A DNA stretch of 16,575 nt from Azoarcus sp. (GTDB taxonomy: Bacteria; Pseudomonadota; Gammaproteobacteria; Burkholderiales; Rhodocyclaceae): assembly GCA_031268685.1 (NCBI GenBank), contig JAIRWW010000243.1, positions 1 through 16,575 of the forward strand, written 5' to 3'. A program made the translations under genes and the position numbers. The notes under the pieces are model-generated. The model was not told where the DNA came from and did no database searches. It saw only the letters and a program-made list of their open reading frames with translations. Below are positions 1 to 7,087 of this stretch, one piece after another. Positions within the stretch are counted from its first letter, which is position 1, and each line of letters opens with the position of its first letter.

Positions 1-63
1 CACGCCGGTTGCGCTGACGGTTGATTTGAGGGTGCGTTGCGCTATCACGATTTTATTCACCAT
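1..63 (-). CDS. lpxC: LpxC N-terminus (UDP-3-O-acyl-N-acetylglucosamine deacetylase), partial
   Basis: Only the first 21 codons are in the window; the gene runs off the low-coordinate edge. The translation contains QRTLKSTVSATGV, which matches the start of LpxC (QRTLK..V.ATGVGLH in the family). LpxC is the zinc deacetylase that commits UDP-acyl-GlcNAc to lipid A synthesis in the cytoplasm, and it commonly follows ftsZ in beta- and gammaproteobacteria. The start is uncertain. The ATG at 63 gives five residues more than usual (MVNKI before VIAQRTLK). A GTG at 48 would give MIAQRTLK, the usual family N-terminus. Neither has a strong Shine-Dalgarno site; GGTG lies 9 bases before the GTG. It is separated from ftsZ by a perfect hairpin. 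The call rests on a short but very characteristic motif, and none of the zinc-binding residues is visible. Confidence 0.78.
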   Translation of the reverse strand, partial: MVNKIVIAQRTLKSTVSATGV

Positions 64-110
64 ACGCCGTCAGCTTACCATGGCAAGTATGTTGCCAGGA
101 CGGGCACAAA

Positions 111-155
111 CGCACGAACGCGAAGCGCCGTGTTCTGGCGCTTCGCGTTCGTGCG
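111..155 (-). terminator. Perfect 19-bp inverted repeat after ftsZ (candidate terminator or 3' hairpin)
   Basis: The arms 111-129 (CGCACGAACGCGAAGCGCC) and 137-155 are exact reverse complements around a 7-base loop. The hairpin begins 46 bases past the ftsZ stop codon and ends 47 bases before the ATG of lpxC. In the direction of ftsZ transcription it is followed by TTTGTG, a short and imperfect T tract, so intrinsic termination is plausible but may be partial. In the opposite direction no T run follows. The other possibility is an mRNA 3'-end stabiliser or processing site that lets lpxC be expressed separately from the division genes. Confidence 0.6.
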
Positions 156-201
156 GGACGGCAGCCATATTCTCCATGGCTGCGCGCCCGCTTGCCGCCG
201 T

Positions 202-1461
202 TCAGTCGGCCTGCCGCCGCAGGAAGGCGGGTCGGGCGTACGTGCCGGTGGCTCCGGCGGTGTTCCCGCCGCTGCCGCTGTTGCGTCTGTTGCTCACAGG
301 CTCGACGCGGCCACTACCGCCGCTGCTGCTGCCGCGGCGGCTGCGGATGATCGCCGGTGTGGCAATGGTGTCGCCTTCATCGAAGCCGCTCGCCGTGCCC
401 GAGTAAGCCGCCATGCCGTGCGTGCCCGTTCCGCGCACGACGTGGATTCCCGTCTGCTGCTGGTACGAGGCCGAGGCCGAAGCCGACGCCGAAGTGGCGC
501 GCGGCGCGCCAAGCCCGGTCGCCACCACGGTGACGCGCAGGTTGTCGTCCATGCTGTCGTCAAACACGGTGCCGTATTTGACGAAGGCTTCCGGTGCGGC
601 GAAAGCCTGCACGGTGTGCACGGCCTGCCTCACTTCGGCCAGCTTCAGCGATCCCTTGGCAGCGGTGATGTTGATGAGCACGCAGCGCGCGCCCGACAAT
701 TCGGTGCCTTCGAGCAGCGGGCTGCCTACGGCTTGTTCGGCGGCTATCCTGGCGCGGTCGACGCCGGCGGCTTCCGCCGAACCCATCATGGCGCGGCCCA
801 TTTCGCCCATCGCGGTGCGCACGTCCTGGAAGTCGACGTTGACCAGGCCAGGCGCGTTGATGATTTCGGAGATGCCGCCGACCGCTTTGCACAGCACGTT
901 GTCCGAGGCGCGGAAGCATTCTTCGACGGTGGCGTCCTCGCCATAGACTTCGAGCAGTTTGTCATTGAGGACGACGATCAGCGAGTCGACATAACGGCTC
1001 AGTTCTTCGATACCGCTTTCGGCTACCCGCAGGCGGTTTTCAAAGTCGAACGGCTTTGTGACGACAGCGACGCACAAAATGCCCAGTTCCCTGGCAATTT
1101 CGGCCACTACGGGCGCGGCCCCCGTGCCGGTACCGCCGCCCATGCCGCCGGTTATGAAGCACATGTGTGCGTCGGCAAGCGCGGCGGCGATGGCATCGTG
1201 CGATTCCTGCGCGGCGGCGCGGCCCGCTTCCGGCTTGGAACCGGCGCCCAGCCCGGTTGCGCCGAGCGGAATCCTGACCGGTGCGAGGCAGCGCGCCAAT
1301 GCTTGCGCATCTGTATTGGCAGTAATAAACTCGACGCCTTGCACGCCTTCCCGCACCATGTGGTCAACGGCATTGCATCCGGCGCCACCAACACCGACTA
1401 CTTTGATGATGGTTCTGCCATTTGAGGACCGTTGTTCTTTTTTTTCAGTGATTTCAAACAT
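202..1461 (-). CDS. ftsZ: Cell division protein FtsZ (tubulin-like GTPase), divergent
   Basis: FtsZ polymerises with GTP into the Z-ring at midcell and recruits the divisome. The 419-residue protein shows the glycine-rich nucleotide site (GVGGAGCNAV at 23-32), the tubulin signature GGGTGTG at 108-114, and the T7 loop NVDFQDVRTAM at 208-218 with both acidic catalytic residues (D210, D213). A variable Ser/Gly-rich linker (about 318-406) includes an Ala-Ser repeat, and the C-terminal peptide ends in PAFLRRQAD. It is longer than the 383-residue E. coli protein, mostly through the linker. Oddities: Leu165 stands where the family has Pro in PNDKLL. The stretch after Arg145 is two residues shorter than in E. 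coli or B. subtilis. The C-terminal peptide has Ala-Arg (409-410) in place of the usual Asp-Ile/Val. The start is fixed by an AGGAG site 9 bases upstream. It is preceded by a 179-base gap after ftsA and followed by a strong hairpin. Confidence 0.97.
   Translation of the reverse strand: MFEITEKKEQRSSNGRTIIKVVGVGGAGCNAVDHMVREGVQGVEFITANTDAQALARCLAPVRIPLGATGLGAGSKPEAGRAAAQESHDAIAAALADAHMCFITGGMGGGTGTGAAPVVAEIARELGILCVAVVTKPFDFENRLRVAESGIEELSRYVDSLIVVLNDKLLEVYGEDATVEECFRASDNVLCKAVGGISEIINAPGLVNVDFQDVRTAMGEMGRAMMGSAEAAGVDRARIAAEQAVGSPLLEGTELSGARCVLINITAAKGSLKLAEVRQAVHTVQAFAAPEAFVKYGTVFDDSMDDNLRVTVVATGLGAPRATSASASASASYQQQTGIHVVRGTGTHGMAAYSGTASGFDEGDTIATPAIIRSRRGSSSGGSGRVEPVSNRRNSGSGGNTAGATGTYARPAFLRRQAD
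466..495 (-). repeat. Degenerate hexanucleotide repeat encoding Ala-Ser in the FtsZ linker
   Basis: On the coding strand, GGC/GCC-TCG-type hexamers (GCSTCG, GCTTCG, GCCTCG twice) encode an alternating Ser-Ala run at FtsZ residues 323-332, just after the GTPase core. About four to five units are visible. The frame is kept, so unit gain or loss would only change linker length. Confidence 0.7.
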
Positions 1462-1575
1462 TTATTTATGCTCCTGGAGAGAGGGTTCAGGCATGCTGCG
1501 GTGTCGTGCTGCAACCGCACAAATTTGAATGACGGAGCGAATTAGATCACACTCCGGGCATAGTTTTTTCATCAT
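1462..1575 (-). CDS. Candidate 37-codon leader or small protein upstream of ftsZ
   Basis: I do not recognise this frame. It begins with two consecutive ATG codons (1575 and 1572), with a GGGGGA ribosome-site-like sequence 6 bases upstream. It encodes a basic peptide starting MMKKLCPECDLIRS, with a CxxC pair (Cys6, Cys9) and a third Cys at 19. Its TAA stop (1464-1462) directly abuts the ftsZ ATG, which would suit translational coupling. There is no membrane segment I would trust and no known domain. Against coding: by my hand count only 17 of 37 codons end in G or C, and CTA is used twice, unlike the GC-ending codons of the neighbours. A -10-like element also falls inside it. It may simply be promoter and leader DNA with a chance open frame. 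Confidence 0.25.
   Translation of the reverse strand: MMKKLCPECDLIRSVIQICAVAARHRSMPEPSLQEHK
1471..1475 (-). promoter_or_regulatory. ftsZ ribosome binding site
   Basis: The minus strand reads CAGGAG, then nine bases, then the ftsZ ATG at 1461. This is one of the better Shine-Dalgarno matches in the window. It lies inside the last codons of the candidate 37-codon frame, so if that frame is translated its ribosomes would cross this site before terminating at the ftsZ start. Confidence 0.75.
1541..1549 (-). promoter_or_regulatory. Candidate extended -10 promoter element for ftsZ
   Basis: The minus strand reads TGATCTAAT: a TG dinucleotide, one base, then TCTAAT, which matches the TATAAT consensus at five of six positions. 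This is the extended -10 arrangement, which can work without a good -35 box, and I see no convincing -35 at the right distance (the region is A-rich). Initiation about 7 bases downstream would give a leader of roughly 70 bases before the ftsZ ATG. The gap is AT-richer than the surrounding genes. This is a pattern match only. Confidence 0.35.
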
Positions 1576-1640
1576 TTTCGATCCCCCTTCGCTGCGCTGT
1601 TCACGGCCCGCGAGCCGCATGCCCGACCGCCGAAACGGTC

Positions 1641-2870
1641 TCAAAAATTGCGCCCGAACCAATCTTTCAAGCGCCCGAAAAAATGTTTCACTCCACCGGT
1701 GTCGCGGGCTTGTATACCCCTGCGGCGCTGTGCCGCACCCTCGATCACCAGCCCCATTGCCGCCGCATATTGCGGATGGCAAATCACATCGGCAAGGCCG
1801 CCTTCATAGAGCGGAGGCGCAACCCGTACCGGCATATGAAATATGTCTTCGCCAAGTTCGGCCATGCCCGGCATCAGCGATGCGCCGCCGGTCAGCACGA
1901 TGCCCGAGGAAAGCAGTTCTTCATAACCGCTGCGGCGCAGTTCGGCCACGACGAGATCGAAGATTTCCGAAACCCTCGGCTCGATGACATCGGCCAGCGT
2001 CTGGCGCGTCAGGAGCCGCGCCGGACGGTCGCCGACGCCGGGCACTTCTATCATTTCCTCTGGCGAAACCAGCGTATGCATGGCAACGCCATGGCGAATC
2101 TTGAGTTCCTCGGCTTCGGCGGTCGGGGTGCGCAGGGTCATGGCGATGTCGTTGGTCACGAGATCGCCCGCCACTGGTATGACCGCGGTATGGCGAATCG
2201 CGCCCTGCGTGAAAACCGCCAGATCGGCTGTGCCGCCGCCGATGTCGACCATGCATACGCCCAGTTCCTTTTCGTCTTCGGTGAGTACCGAATAGCTGGA
2301 TGCCAACGGTTGCAGGATCAGATCCATGACTTCAAGCCCGCAGCGGCGCACGCATTTTATGACATTTTGTGCTGCCGATACCGCGCCGGTGACGATGTGC
2401 ACCTTGACTTCGAGCTTGACTCCGCTCATGCCGATGGGTTCTCGCACGCCGCCCTGGCCGTCGATGATGAATTCCTGGGTAAGGATGTGCAGGATTTGCT
2501 GTTCCGCCGGAATCGGCATTGCGCGGGCGACTTCGATGACGCGCTCGACATCGAGCGGCATCACTTCCTTGTTTTTGATCGCCACCATGCCGTTGGAGTT
2601 GAAGCTCTTGATGTGGCTGCCCGCTATGCCGGTGTAGAGGTCGTGGATTTTGCAGGCCGCCATCAGTTCGACTTCCTGCACTACTCTCGATATTGCGTCG
2701 ACGGTGGCTTCTATATTGACCACTACGCCGCGTTTGAGGCCATTGGTCGGCTGCGTGCCGATGCCGACGACGGACAGCCGCCCGTCCGGCCTGACCTCGG
2801 CCACCATGCAGGTGACTTTGGATGTGCCAATATCCAGGCCGACGATCAGATCCTTGTATTCCTTGCTCAT
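1641..2870 (-). CDS. ftsA: Cell division protein FtsA (actin-like membrane tether of the Z-ring)
   Basis: FtsA is an actin-fold ATPase that anchors FtsZ filaments to the inner membrane and relays signals to late division proteins. The 409-residue protein has the phosphate-1 motif in LIVGLDIGTSKV (8-19), the phosphate-2 motif DIGGGTADLA (209-218) and the adenosine motif TGGAS (327-331). A C-terminal amphipathic segment (VKHFFGRLKDWFGRNF, 394-409) fits the family's membrane-targeting helix. Length is close to E. coli FtsA (420). It starts 6 bases after the ftsQ stop. AGGAA lies directly against the ATG, too close for an ideal ribosome site, so coupling from ftsQ is likely. It is separated from ftsZ by 179 bases, the largest gap in the window, so ftsZ may have its own promoter or leader. 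Confidence 0.97.
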   Translation of the reverse strand: MSKEYKDLIVGLDIGTSKVTCMVAEVRPDGRLSVVGIGTQPTNGLKRGVVVNIEATVDAISRVVQEVELMAACKIHDLYTGIAGSHIKSFNSNGMVAIKNKEVMPLDVERVIEVARAMPIPAEQQILHILTQEFIIDGQGGVREPIGMSGVKLEVKVHIVTGAVSAAQNVIKCVRRCGLEVMDLILQPLASSYSVLTEDEKELGVCMVDIGGGTADLAVFTQGAIRHTAVIPVAGDLVTNDIAMTLRTPTAEAEELKIRHGVAMHTLVSPEEMIEVPGVGDRPARLLTRQTLADVIEPRVSEIFDLVVAELRRSGYEELLSSGIVLTGGASLMPGMAELGEDIFHMPVRVAPPLYEGGLADVICHPQYAAAMGLVIEGAAQRRRGIQARDTGGVKHFFGRLKDWFGRNF

Positions 2871-2876
2871 TTCCTG

Positions 2877-3704
2877 TCAATTCCCGCCGCCGGTCGCGGC
2901 GCTGTCTTGTTTGTCCGTCAGCGTCAGTGCGAAGCCGTCGGGATAGCGCAGGTCGGCGCGCATGGGCTGCACGCCGAGTTTTTCCCGCAATTGCGGCCAG
3001 GCCGCGGCAAACCGCGCCAGCCGTGCATCCAGCGGCGTGCGCTCCCGTTCGCGTCCAAGCATGATCGTCAAGCCGCTGTCGAGCCACAATTGCCAGGCGC
3101 CGCGCGCCGACAAGTCCAGCCTGACAAGTTTTGCCCGTAAGGGTTCCAGCATTTCCGAATAGACGGTGTAGCGTTCCAGCATGTTTGCCGCCGTCCCCTG
3201 TGGGCCGGAAAATTCCGGCATGTTCATGTCGCTCGATGCTGTGAAGACTTCGCCTTGGCGGTTGATCAGGCGCACGTCGTCGCCATTGCCCGTGTTTTTC
3301 CAGTAGGCGATGGCATCGTGTTCTTCGATGCGCAGTTCAAGGGCATCCGGCCACATGCGGCGCACTTCGGCGCGGCGCACCCAGGGCAGTTTTTCGAGTG
3401 CGATGCGCACCTCGCCAAGCTGGGCCGTAAAGAAATTGCCGTGGATTGCGGTGCGGGCGACGTATTCGATTTGGGCTTGCGTAACCTGCGTGGGCGGCGT
3501 TTTCAGCACCAATTCGCGCAGAGGGAAAAACGGGCGCGACAGCGCCCAGGTCACCAGCGCCCAGCCCAGGCCGATGGCGGCGAAAAGCAGCAGCACGTCC
3601 GAGACGAGGTCGAGCAGTTGCGGCTTGTGCCACAGGCCGGTATGCCGCTCCGGGCGCGGACGCCTGGGACGAACGATGGCGGCGGGCGCGCTTTTTTCAG
3701 CCAA
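2877..3704 (-). CDS. ftsQ: Cell division protein FtsQ (POTRA-domain divisome scaffold)
   Basis: FtsQ is a bitopic inner-membrane protein that joins FtsB and FtsL and links early and late divisome proteins. The 275-residue product has a basic cytoplasmic tail (1-30), one membrane segment (about 35-55), a POTRA domain (about 60-130, ending [20 protein letters not shown] at 106-125) and a periplasmic beta domain. The start is a TTG at 3704. An in-frame stop lies just upstream, and there is no ATG or GTG before the membrane segment, so the TTG is the only start keeping the tail. GGAG six bases upstream supports it. The gene overlaps ddl by 8 bases and is followed 6 bases later by ftsA. Sequence similarity in this family is low outside POTRA, but context and topology make the call firm. 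Confidence 0.94.
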   Translation of the reverse strand: MAEKSAPAAIVRPRRPRPERHTGLWHKPQLLDLVSDVLLLFAAIGLGWALVTWALSRPFFPLRELVLKTPPTQVTQAQIEYVARTAIHGNFFTAQLGEVRIALEKLPWVRRAEVRRMWPDALELRIEEHDAIAYWKNTGNGDDVRLINRQGEVFTASSDMNMPEFSGPQGTAANMLERYTVYSEMLEPLRAKLVRLDLSARGAWQLWLDSGLTIMLGRERERTPLDARLARFAAAWPQLREKLGVQPMRADLRYPDGFALTLTDKQDSAATGGGN

Positions 3705-4614
3705 GGCGCGCTCCAGCGAGAATTTTCAGGCACAGCGCTTCAAACGAGAGGCCGGTCTGGCGCGCCGACATCGGCACTAGCGAATGGGTGGTCATGCCCG
3801 GTGCGGTGTTGATCTCCAGGAAGTAGTGTTTGCCCGCTTCGTCCATCAGAAAGTCTACCCGGCCCCAGCCCGCGCCCCCGAGCGCCCGGAATGCTTTGAG
3901 CGCCCCGGCCTGGATTTCGGCGGTTTTCGCCGCGGGCAACTCGGCCGGGCAGATGTAGCGGGTATCGTCGCGCAGGTATTTGGCTTCGTAGTCGTAGAAA
4001 GCCGTGGCCGGTTCGATCTTGACGATGGGCAGGGTTTCGCCGTCAAGCACTGCCACCGTGTATTCGCCGCCCATGACGCCTTTTTCCGCCATGATCAGCG
4101 AGCCGTGCTCGCGGGCGGCAAGGAAGGCGTCTTTCAGTTTTCCGGCTTCCGTGACCATGAAAACGCCGATGGAAGATCCCTCGCGCGCCGGTTTCACGAA
4201 AAGCGGCAGGCCCAGGCGTTTTTCCACCGCGGCGAAGTCCGTGTTTTCGTCGAGCATCGCGTATTCCGGCACGGGCAGCCCCGCCGCCTGCCAGATCAGT
4301 TTTGTGCGGAATTTGTCCATGCCGATGGCCGAAGCCATCACGCCGGGGCCGGTGTAGGGGATGCCCATTATTTCCAGCGCGCCCTGGATCGCGCCGTTTT
4401 CGCCGTAGCCGCCGTGCAGGGCGATGAATACGCGGGCAAAGGCTCTTAGCGCGTCGAGCGGCTCTTCGGCGGGGTCGAAGGCATGCGCGTCGACGCCCTG
4501 GGCGCGCAGCGCCGCCAGCACGCCCTTGCCGCTGTTCAGGGAAACTTCGCGTTCGCCCGATATGCCGCCCATCAGTACAGCGACCTTGCCGAAATCTTGT
4601 TTTGTTTCACTCAT
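3697..4614 (-). CDS. ddl: D-alanine--D-alanine ligase
   Basis: This ATP-grasp enzyme of the cytoplasm joins two D-Ala; the dipeptide is added to the muropeptide by MurF. The 305-residue protein has the N-terminal [14 protein letters not shown] motif (16-29), LHGGYGENG (66-74), the ATP-binding [11 protein letters not shown] (141-151), the FYDYEAKY loop (206-213), and the metal and D-Ala site [17 protein letters not shown] (265-281). Length matches DdlB of E. coli (306). FYDYEAK carries the Tyr that goes with D-Ala-D-Ala rather than D-Ala-D-Lac synthesis. The open frame extends far upstream, but the start is the ATG at 4614, which shares ATGA with the murC stop and gives the family N-terminus. 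The upstream ribosome site is weak, consistent with coupling. As in E. coli, murB is not next to it. Confidence 0.97.
   Translation of the reverse strand: MSETKQDFGKVAVLMGGISGEREVSLNSGKGVLAALRAQGVDAHAFDPAEEPLDALRAFARVFIALHGGYGENGAIQGALEIMGIPYTGPGVMASAIGMDKFRTKLIWQAAGLPVPEYAMLDENTDFAAVEKRLGLPLFVKPAREGSSIGVFMVTEAGKLKDAFLAAREHGSLIMAEKGVMGGEYTVAVLDGETLPIVKIEPATAFYDYEAKYLRDDTRYICPAELPAAKTAEIQAGALKAFRALGGAGWGRVDFLMDEAGKHYFLEINTAPGMTTHSLVPMSARQTGLSFEALCLKILAGARLG
3711..3714 (-). promoter_or_regulatory. ftsQ ribosome binding site supporting a TTG start
   Basis: The minus strand reads CTGGAGCGCGCC immediately before TTG. GGAG stands 6 bases from the TTG, inside the last codons of ddl. It decides the start: no ATG or GTG exists between the in-frame stop upstream and the membrane segment. 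Confidence 0.65.
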
Positions 4615-6020
4615 GTCCGAGCATCCGGTATTTTCAGGTTGGTGATTTTTTGGGAAACGCCGCCGATGGAGCCTGCGCCCATCGTCAGCACTACGTCGCC
4701 ATCGCGGGCAATTTCCAAAATCCGCGCTGGCATTTCGGCGATGTCCTCGATGAATATTGGTTCTACCTTGCCTGCTACCCGCAGGGCGCGCGCCAGCGTG
4801 CGCCCGTCGGCGGCGACGATGTGCGCTTCGCCCGCTGCGTATACGTCGGCGAGCAACAAGGCTTCGACGCTGGAGAGCACTTTTACGAAGCCCTCGAAGC
4901 AGTCGCGGGTACGGGTGTAGCGGTGCGGCTGGAAGGCAAGCACCAGCCGCCGTCCGGGAAACGCGCCGCGCGCCGCCGCCAGCGTTGCCGCCATTTCCAC
5001 CGGATGATGGCCGTAGTCGTCGATGAGGGTGAAATGCCCGCCGGATGGCAGGGCGATGTCGCCATGGCGCTGGAAACGCCGTCCCACGCCCCGGAACTCT
5101 GCCAGGGCCTTGACTATGGCTTCGTCCGGCGCTTGCACCTCGCTTGCCACGCAGATGGCGGCGAGCGCGTTCAGTACGTTGTGCCTGCCCGGCGCATTGA
5201 GTTCGATGGGCAGGCGGTTCGCCCGGTCGTGGCCCCTGACCACGTCGAAAAGCATGCGCCCGCCTTCGGCGCGGATGTTTTCGGCGTAAATGCTGGCGTT
5301 CGGGTCCAGCCCATAGCGCACGACTTGTTTCGAGACGCGCGGCAGGATTTCCCGCACGTTCGGGTCGTCCTCGCACAGTACCGCGACGCCGTAGAAGGGC
5401 AGGCGGTTGAGGAACTCTACGAAGGTCTGCTTCAGATGCTCGAAGTCGTGCCCGTAGGTTTCCATGTGATCCGCATCGATGTTGGTAACGACCGAGATCA
5501 CCGGGTTCAGGTACAGAAAGGAAGCATCCGATTCGTCCGCTTCGGCGACCAGGAAATCGCCCTTGCCCAGACGGGCATTCACGCCCGCGGCGTTCAGGCG
5601 TCCGCCGATCACGAAAGTGGGATCGAAGCCGGCTTCGCCCAGGATGCTGGCGACGAGGCTCGTCGTCGTGGTCTTGCCATGTGTGCCAGCTATGGCGATG
5701 CCTTGCTTGAGCCGCATCAGTTCGGCGAGCATCTGCGCACGCGGCACGACCGGTATGCCCGCCGCGCGGGCGGCTTCCACTTCCGGATTGTTGGCCTTGA
5801 CCGCAGTTGAAGCCACTACCGCGTGTGCGCCCGCGATGTTTTCCGCCGCGTGTCCGATGACGACGCGAATGCCTTGCGCCGCCAGCCGCTCGGTGACAGC
5901 GGAAGCGCTGAGGTCGGAGCCGGACACTTGGTAGCCCAGATTGGCGAGCACTTCAGCGATGCCGCTCATGCCCGAGCCGCCTATGCCCACAAAATGGATG
6001 TTCTTGACCTTGCGCCTCAT
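4611..6020 (-). CDS. murC: UDP-N-acetylmuramate--L-alanine ligase
   Basis: MurC is the first Mur ligase: it adds L-Ala to UDP-MurNAc with ATP in the cytoplasm. In the 469-residue protein the N-terminal UDP-binding domain shows [12 protein letters not shown] (9-20). The central ATPase domain has GTHGKTT (112-118) and [10 protein letters not shown] (160-169), the latter with the acidic residues expected near the metal. [11 protein letters not shown] (278-288) leads into the C-terminal domain with DDYGHHP (334-340). These are the MurC-type versions of the motifs; MurD, MurE and MurF in this window differ. Length is near E. coli MurC (491). Its ATG overlaps the murG stop as ATGA, with AGGA 6 bases upstream. 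Its own stop overlaps the ddl start in the same way. Confidence 0.98.
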   Translation of the reverse strand: MRRKVKNIHFVGIGGSGMSGIAEVLANLGYQVSGSDLSASAVTERLAAQGIRVVIGHAAENIAGAHAVVASTAVKANNPEVEAARAAGIPVVPRAQMLAELMRLKQGIAIAGTHGKTTTTSLVASILGEAGFDPTFVIGGRLNAAGVNARLGKGDFLVAEADESDASFLYLNPVISVVTNIDADHMETYGHDFEHLKQTFVEFLNRLPFYGVAVLCEDDPNVREILPRVSKQVVRYGLDPNASIYAENIRAEGGRMLFDVVRGHDRANRLPIELNAPGRHNVLNALAAICVASEVQAPDEAIVKALAEFRGVGRRFQRHGDIALPSGGHFTLIDDYGHHPVEMAATLAAARGAFPGRRLVLAFQPHRYTRTRDCFEGFVKVLSSVEALLLADVYAAGEAHIVAADGRTLARALRVAGKVEPIFIEDIAEMPARILEIARDGDVVLTMGAGSIGGVSQKITNLKIPDART

Positions 6021-7087
6021 GCTTTTTCCTCGCCTGTGAGTTCTTCGCAGGCTTTTGCTACTTCGCTGGCGGCGGACGGCTGCGCCAGTGCGCGGGCGTT
6101 TTCGGCCATGCTCAAGAGTTGGCCGCGTTCCAGGCCGGTTAATATCGCCGCCAGTTTTTCAGGGTTCAATTCCGGCTGCGGCACGAGCCGGGCCGCATCG
6201 CGTGTGGAAAGAAAACGCGCGTTGGCGGTCTGGTGATCGTCGACTGCGTAGGGGAAGGGCACCAGCACGCTTGCCGCGCCCGCCGCCGTCAGTTCAGCGA
6301 TGGTGAGCGCGCCCGCCCGGCACAGCACGATGTCGGCTTCGCCATAGGCGCTTGCCATGTCGTCGATAAATGGACGCAAATCGCCTTCGACCCCGGCTTC
6401 GGCATAGGCAGTCCGCAGCGTGTCGATCTGTTTTTCGCCAGCCTGATGGACGACTTCGGGGCGGCTCTCGCGCGGTATTTGCGCCAGCGCGCGCGGTACC
6501 GTGTCGTTGAGCGCCGCCGCGCCCAGGCTGCCGCCTACCACAAGCAGCTTCAGGCGTCCCGCGCGTCCGGCGAAGCGTTCGGCGGGCGGGGGAAGGGCTG
6601 CGATCTCGGCGCGCACCGGATTGCCCACCCATTGCGCCCCGGGCAGGGCATCGGGAAAGCCCGTGAATACGCGGGCGGCCATTCGGGCCAGTACCTTGTT
6701 GGCAAGCCCGGCGATGGAATTTTGTTCGTGCAGGATCAGGGGCCGCCTGGAAAGCGCCGCCATCATCCCGGCGGGGAAGGTAATGTAGCCGCCCAGGCCG
6801 ACGACGACGTCAGGGCGCACGCGGGACAATATTCCCAGGGCTTTACGGCATCCCGAGGCGAGGTTGAACGGCAGCAGCAGTTTGCGCGCGATGCCCTTGC
6901 CGCGCAGGGCGCCGAAGCGCAGCCATTCCGTCCGGTAGCCGCGCGCGGGCACAAGGCGCGCTTCCATGCCGTCGGGGTTGCCGAGCCAGACGATATCCCA
7001 GCCGCGTTCGCGCAGGCATTCGGCGATGGCGATGCCGGGGAAGATGTGCCCGCCGGTGCCACCGGCCATGATAAGCGCCGTCTTCAT
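6017..7087 (-). CDS. murG: MurG N-acetylglucosaminyltransferase (lipid II synthase)
   Basis: MurG is a peripheral membrane glycosyltransferase (GT-B fold) that transfers GlcNAc from UDP-GlcNAc to lipid I, giving lipid II. The 356-residue protein has the GGTGGH loop (9-14), GLGGYITFP (97-105), [11 protein letters not shown] (120-130), GGSLGA (185-190), and the UDP-GlcNAc site with [11 protein letters not shown] (256-266) and [14 protein letters not shown] (277-290). Length equals the family norm (E. coli 355). The same frame stays open for 1.2 kb upstream, but the start is the ATG at 7087. It gives the standard N-terminus ([14 protein letters not shown]), overlaps the ftsW stop as ATGA, and has a strong GAGGAGGG site just before it. 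Confidence 0.98.
   Translation of the reverse strand: MKTALIMAGGTGGHIFPGIAIAECLRERGWDIVWLGNPDGMEARLVPARGYRTEWLRFGALRGKGIARKLLLPFNLASGCRKALGILSRVRPDVVVGLGGYITFPAGMMAALSRRPLILHEQNSIAGLANKVLARMAARVFTGFPDALPGAQWVGNPVRAEIAALPPPAERFAGRAGRLKLLVVGGSLGAAALNDTVPRALAQIPRESRPEVVHQAGEKQIDTLRTAYAEAGVEGDLRPFIDDMASAYGEADIVLCRAGALTIAELTAAGAASVLVPFPYAVDDHQTANARFLSTRDAARLVPQPELNPEKLAAILTGLERGQLLSMAENARALAQPSAASEVAKACEELTGEEKA

Noticed and set aside
64..110. Possible lpxC promoter (CATACT as a -10) between hairpin and lpxC
   Set aside because: It matches only four of six consensus bases and has no acceptable -35 at 16-18 bases.
37..1425. Long plus-strand frames opposite ftsZ
   Set aside because: They are shadows of ftsZ codon structure, with no recognisable domain, and they run through the hairpin and the lpxC gap.
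1497..1519. 6-bp inverted repeat (TGCGGT/ACCGCA) upstream of the ftsZ ribosome site
   Set aside because: The stem is short with an 11-base loop and does not hide the ribosome site. It is too weak to call a riboswitch or attenuator.
1625..1640. Small inverted repeat directly after the ftsA stop, considered as a terminator
   Set aside because: The stem is only 5 bp (GACCG/CGGTC) and no T run follows, so it is not convincing as a terminator.
1683..3140. A 485-codon plus-strand frame opposite ftsA and ftsQ
   Set aside because: It is antisense to two confidently assigned genes, His- and Asp-rich low-quality protein, with no domain or good start context.
4615..5376. Upstream extension of the ddl frame through murC
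   Set aside because: The extra residues are Arg-rich shadow sequence of murC. Ddl begins with its family N-terminus at 4614.
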